From NCBI GenBank assembly GCA_947258905.1, contig CAMYKF010000197.1, forward strand, positions 1 to 7,862: a stretch of 7,862 nucleotides of DNA. The letters run 5' to 3'. Shown here in pieces: positions 6,028 to 7,862 of this stretch; the stretch's first letter is position 1; each line of letters starts with the position of its first letter. The stretch is from an uncultured Pirellulaceae bacterium. GTDB lineage: Bacteria > Planctomycetota > Planctomycetia > Pirellulales > Pirellulaceae. The notes under the pieces were generated by a model, which was not told the DNA's origin, did no database searches, and was given only the letters and a program-made list of their open reading frames with translations. Position numbers and translations under genes: made by a program.

Positions 6028-7581
6028 ATGTTGAGCCGCTGTGTAATTTGCCTGTTGGTCCTGTCGAGTGCCATTGGGTCGTGTCGCGTCGCCGAGGCGG
6101 ACGAGCACCCCAACATCTTATTCGTATTCAGTGACGACCACGCGTTTCAGGCTGTCAGCGCCTACGGCTCGGTAATCAATTCGACTCCGCACATCGACCG
6201 CATTGCCAACGAAGGCATGCGCTTTGATCGTTGTGTGGTCACGAATTCCATCTGCGGTCCGTCGCGAGCGGTGATCCTGACCGGCAAGTACTCGCACCTG
6301 AATGGATTTCGCCAGAACGGCGACAATTTTGACGGGGCACAGACGACGTTTCCCAAATTACTGCGGGCTGCCGGTTATCAAACTGCCATTTACGGAAAGT
6401 GGCATTTGCGCAGCACGCCCACCGGTTTCGACGACTGGATGGTATTGCCCGGACAGGGCGCGTATTACAACCCGGACTTCCTGCTGCCGGGCGACGGGAA
6501 AACCAAAATCGAGGGTTACACGACCGACATCATTACCGACTCGGCACTGACGTGGCTGCAAGAGAAACGCGATGCGGACAAGCCGTTCATGCTAATGGTG
6601 CAGCACAAGGCACCCCATCGCGAATGGCTGCCAGGCCCCGATCACCTCGACACTTTCAAGGATCGGGAAATGCCTGAGCCCGAAACGCTGTTCGATGATT
6701 ACGCCAACCGGGCTCCCGTGCTGGCTGAACAGACGATGACCATCGATCGCCACATGCGTGACGGCTGGGACCTGAAACTGTGGCGTGAATCGGACATCGG
6801 GACTAAACCGTACGAACGCTTCTTTAACCGGTTTACCGACGAGCAGCGACAGCGCTGGGACGAGGCCTATCGTCAGGAAAACGAGGCCTTCATCGCCGCC
6901 AACCTCAAGGGCAAGGACCTCGTCCGCTGGAAATACCAGCGTTACATTAAGGACTATTTGCGGTGCATCCAGTCCGTCGACGACGGTATTGGACGCTTGC
7001 TGGATTACCTCGACGAGAACGGGCTGGCTGATAACACGATTGTCATTTACTCATCCGATCAGGGATTTTATCTGGGCGAGCACGGCTGGTACGACAAACG
7101 CTGGATCCTTGAAGAGAGCCTGCGTACGCCACTGGTCGTCCGCTGGCCCGGCGTGACCGATGCAGGTTCCAGCAGCGATCGCATCGTATCGAATCTGGAT
7201 TTCGCCCAGACCTTTCTGGAGGCGGCCGGAGTCGATGCACCCGACGATGTGCAGGGGCAGTCGCTGGTGCCATTGTTGCGTGGCGAGCAGCCAGTCGACT
7301 GGCGCGACGAGTTTTACTATCACTACTACGAACTGGGTACACACAATGTCGCCGCCCATTACGGGATCGTTACCGATCAATACAAACTGGTGCATTACTA
7401 CCGGCGATTGAACGAAGAGCGGCAACCCGTTGACATCGATCAATGGGATCTGCTGGATCGGGAAAAGGACCCGCTGGAGATGACCAGCTACATTGACGAT
7501 CCGGCTTACTCCAATGTGCGCGAGGAGCTGCAGCAGCGGCTGAAGGCGCTGCGAGGCAGGTTTGGCGTTGTTGAGGAGTGA
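6028..7581 (+). CDS. Exported formylglycine-dependent sulfatase (S1 family, cysteine type)
   Basis: The product is 517 residues, the usual length for a single-domain arylsulfatase-fold enzyme. Residues 1-24 are an export signal with a possible cut after AEA (22-24). AIGSC (15-19) also fits a lipobox, so a membrane-anchored lipoprotein is possible. The catalytic motif is CGPSR (76-80), with C76 converted to formylglycine by a separate maturase. Other active-site elements are D36-D37 and D344-Q345 as calcium ligands, GKWH (123-126), HKAPH (193-197) and K357. The family hydrolyses sulfate esters or sulfamates, here in the periplasm or outside the cell. The KAPHREWLP segment (194-202) resembles sulfatases of the GlcNAc-6-sulfatase/mucin-desulfating group, so a sulfated glycan is a likely substrate, but the exact one cannot be assigned. 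No glycoside hydrolase, maturase or TonB-type receptor gene is in the window. It is transcribed divergently from the membrane protein-CDF operon. Confidence 0.93.
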   Translation: MLSRCVICLLVLSSAIGSCRVAEADEHPNILFVFSDDHAFQAVSAYGSVINSTPHIDRIANEGMRFDRCVVTNSICGPSRAVILTGKYSHLNGFRQNGDNFDGAQTTFPKLLRAAGYQTAIYGKWHLRSTPTGFDDWMVLPGQGAYYNPDFLLPGDGKTKIEGYTTDIITDSALTWLQEKRDADKPFMLMVQHKAPHREWLPGPDHLDTFKDREMPEPETLFDDYANRAPVLAEQTMTIDRHMRDGWDLKLWRESDIGTKPYERFFNRFTDEQRQRWDEAYRQENEAFIAANLKGKDLVRWKYQRYIKDYLRCIQSVDDGIGRLLDYLDENGLADNTIVIYSSDQGFYLGEHGWYDKRWILEESLRTPLVVRWPGVTDAGSSSDRIVSNLDFAQTFLEAAGVDAPDDVQGQSLVPLLRGEQPVDWRDEFYYHYYELGTHNVAAHYGIVTDQYKLVHYYRRLNEERQPVDIDQWDLLDREKDPLEMTSYIDDPAYSNVREELQQRLKALRGRFGVVEE

Positions 7582-7647
7582 CCGTAGCGGTGGCTTCCAG
7601 CCGCCGTTTAACTCCCATCCAGCGGCGGCTGGAGGCCACCGCTACGG
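7582..7647. repeat. Long GC-rich inverted repeat (25-bp arms) directly after the sulfatase stop codon
   Basis: The arm at 7582-7606 (CCGTAGCGGTGGC...) is the reverse complement of 7623-7647 (...GCCACCGCTACGG) at 24 of 25 positions. The one difference would be a G-U pair in RNA. The loop is 16 bases (7607-7622). The first arm begins at the base after the TGA stop. No T-run follows, so it is not a standard intrinsic terminator, although as RNA it would form a very stable 3' hairpin. The form suggests a dispersed REP-like or small non-autonomous element. Copy number elsewhere in the genome would decide this. Confidence 0.75.
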
Positions 7648-7735
7648 GAATCAGCCCTTGTTTCTGCTCGCCCCGCTGGCGAAAATACAGGCCCGGCACA
7701 TAACTTCCTCTGTTTCGTTCCAGTCGTTCCCGGCC

Positions 7736-7862
7736 TTGGCTCGCAAGACTCCCAAAAAACGCACCCGCAAAACCACCGCAGAATCGCCGTTGATCCCCAT
7801 CGATTGCGACAGCGAAGTGGTGCGTCGCCGACTGGCCCGCATTGAATCGAATTATGCCTTGC
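7736..7862 (+). CDS. Possible 5' end of a gene for a protein with a basic N-terminus (runs off window)
   Basis: From TTG 7736 the frame is open to the edge for 42 codons. It starts LARKTPKKRTRKTTAESP, a Lys/Arg-rich tail, then continues with ordinary-looking mixed sequence (PIDCDSEVVRRRLARIESNY). The frame is also open further upstream, with another TTG at 7659. No Shine-Dalgarno sequence is visible and no domain is recognised. The call rests only on composition and an open frame, so it may be wrong. The rest of 7648-7735 holds nothing I can identify. Confidence 0.3.
   Translation, partial: MARKTPKKRTRKTTAESPLIPIDCDSEVVRRRLARIESNYAL

Noticed and set aside
7582..7647. Calling the long hairpin an intrinsic terminator
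   Set aside because: No run of T follows on either strand (the next plus-strand bases are GAATCAGCCC). It is better described as an inverted repeat whose effect on transcription is unknown.
7651..7842. 63-residue minus-strand frame near the right edge
   Set aside because: No ribosome-binding site, domain or coding-like pattern is visible, and its 3' end runs up against the inverted repeat.
1..7862. CRISPR array, tRNA, rRNA, insertion sequence or phage genes
   Set aside because: I found no regularly spaced repeats, no tRNA cloverleaf or rRNA-like sequence, and no transposase, integrase or phage structural protein in any frame.

Overview
The window looks like bacterial chromosome from a moderately GC-rich Gram-negative organism. 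A planctomycete (Pirellulales-like) is my best guess. The reasons are a secreted formylglycine sulfatase of the kind these genomes carry in large numbers, transporters fused to signalling domains, start sites mostly without a clear Shine-Dalgarno sequence, and a long GC-rich hairpin repeat directly behind a gene. No marker gene proves the assignment.

Layout. (1) 1-1487, minus strand: a cation/proton antiporter of the KefB/NapA fold with a C-terminal PTS EIIA type-2 domain, cut by the window edge. (2) 1488-1698: a 211-base divergent intergenic region with a possible -10 box and a 12-bp palindrome. (3) 1699-4350, plus strand: an APC-type amino-acid permease fused to two universal-stress-protein (USP) domains and a complete EIIA type-2 domain. 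(4) 4351-4376: a short convergent gap holding a weak hairpin. (5) 5882 down to 4377, minus strand: a likely two-gene operon, first an unnamed four-helix membrane protein, then a cation diffusion facilitator (CDF) family protein with altered metal-site residues. (6) 5883-6027: a divergent control region with a good ribosome-binding site on each strand. (7) 6028-7581, plus strand: an exported sulfatase. (8) 7582-7647: a near-perfect 25-bp inverted repeat starting at the first base after the sulfatase stop codon. (9) 7648-7862: little of certainty, with a possible 5' end of a basic protein reading off the window.

The most notable feature is the divergent pair. Two unrelated ion/solute carriers each end in the same kind of phosphorylatable EIIA domain with its histidine intact, and no sugar-PTS permease is nearby. 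This suggests that a PTS-like phosphorelay, plus nucleotide sensing through the USP domains on the permease, gates transport. The permease also appears to lack its twelfth membrane helix, and the CDF protein lacks two of the residues that normally bind metal. The sulfatase appears to be an independent unit.
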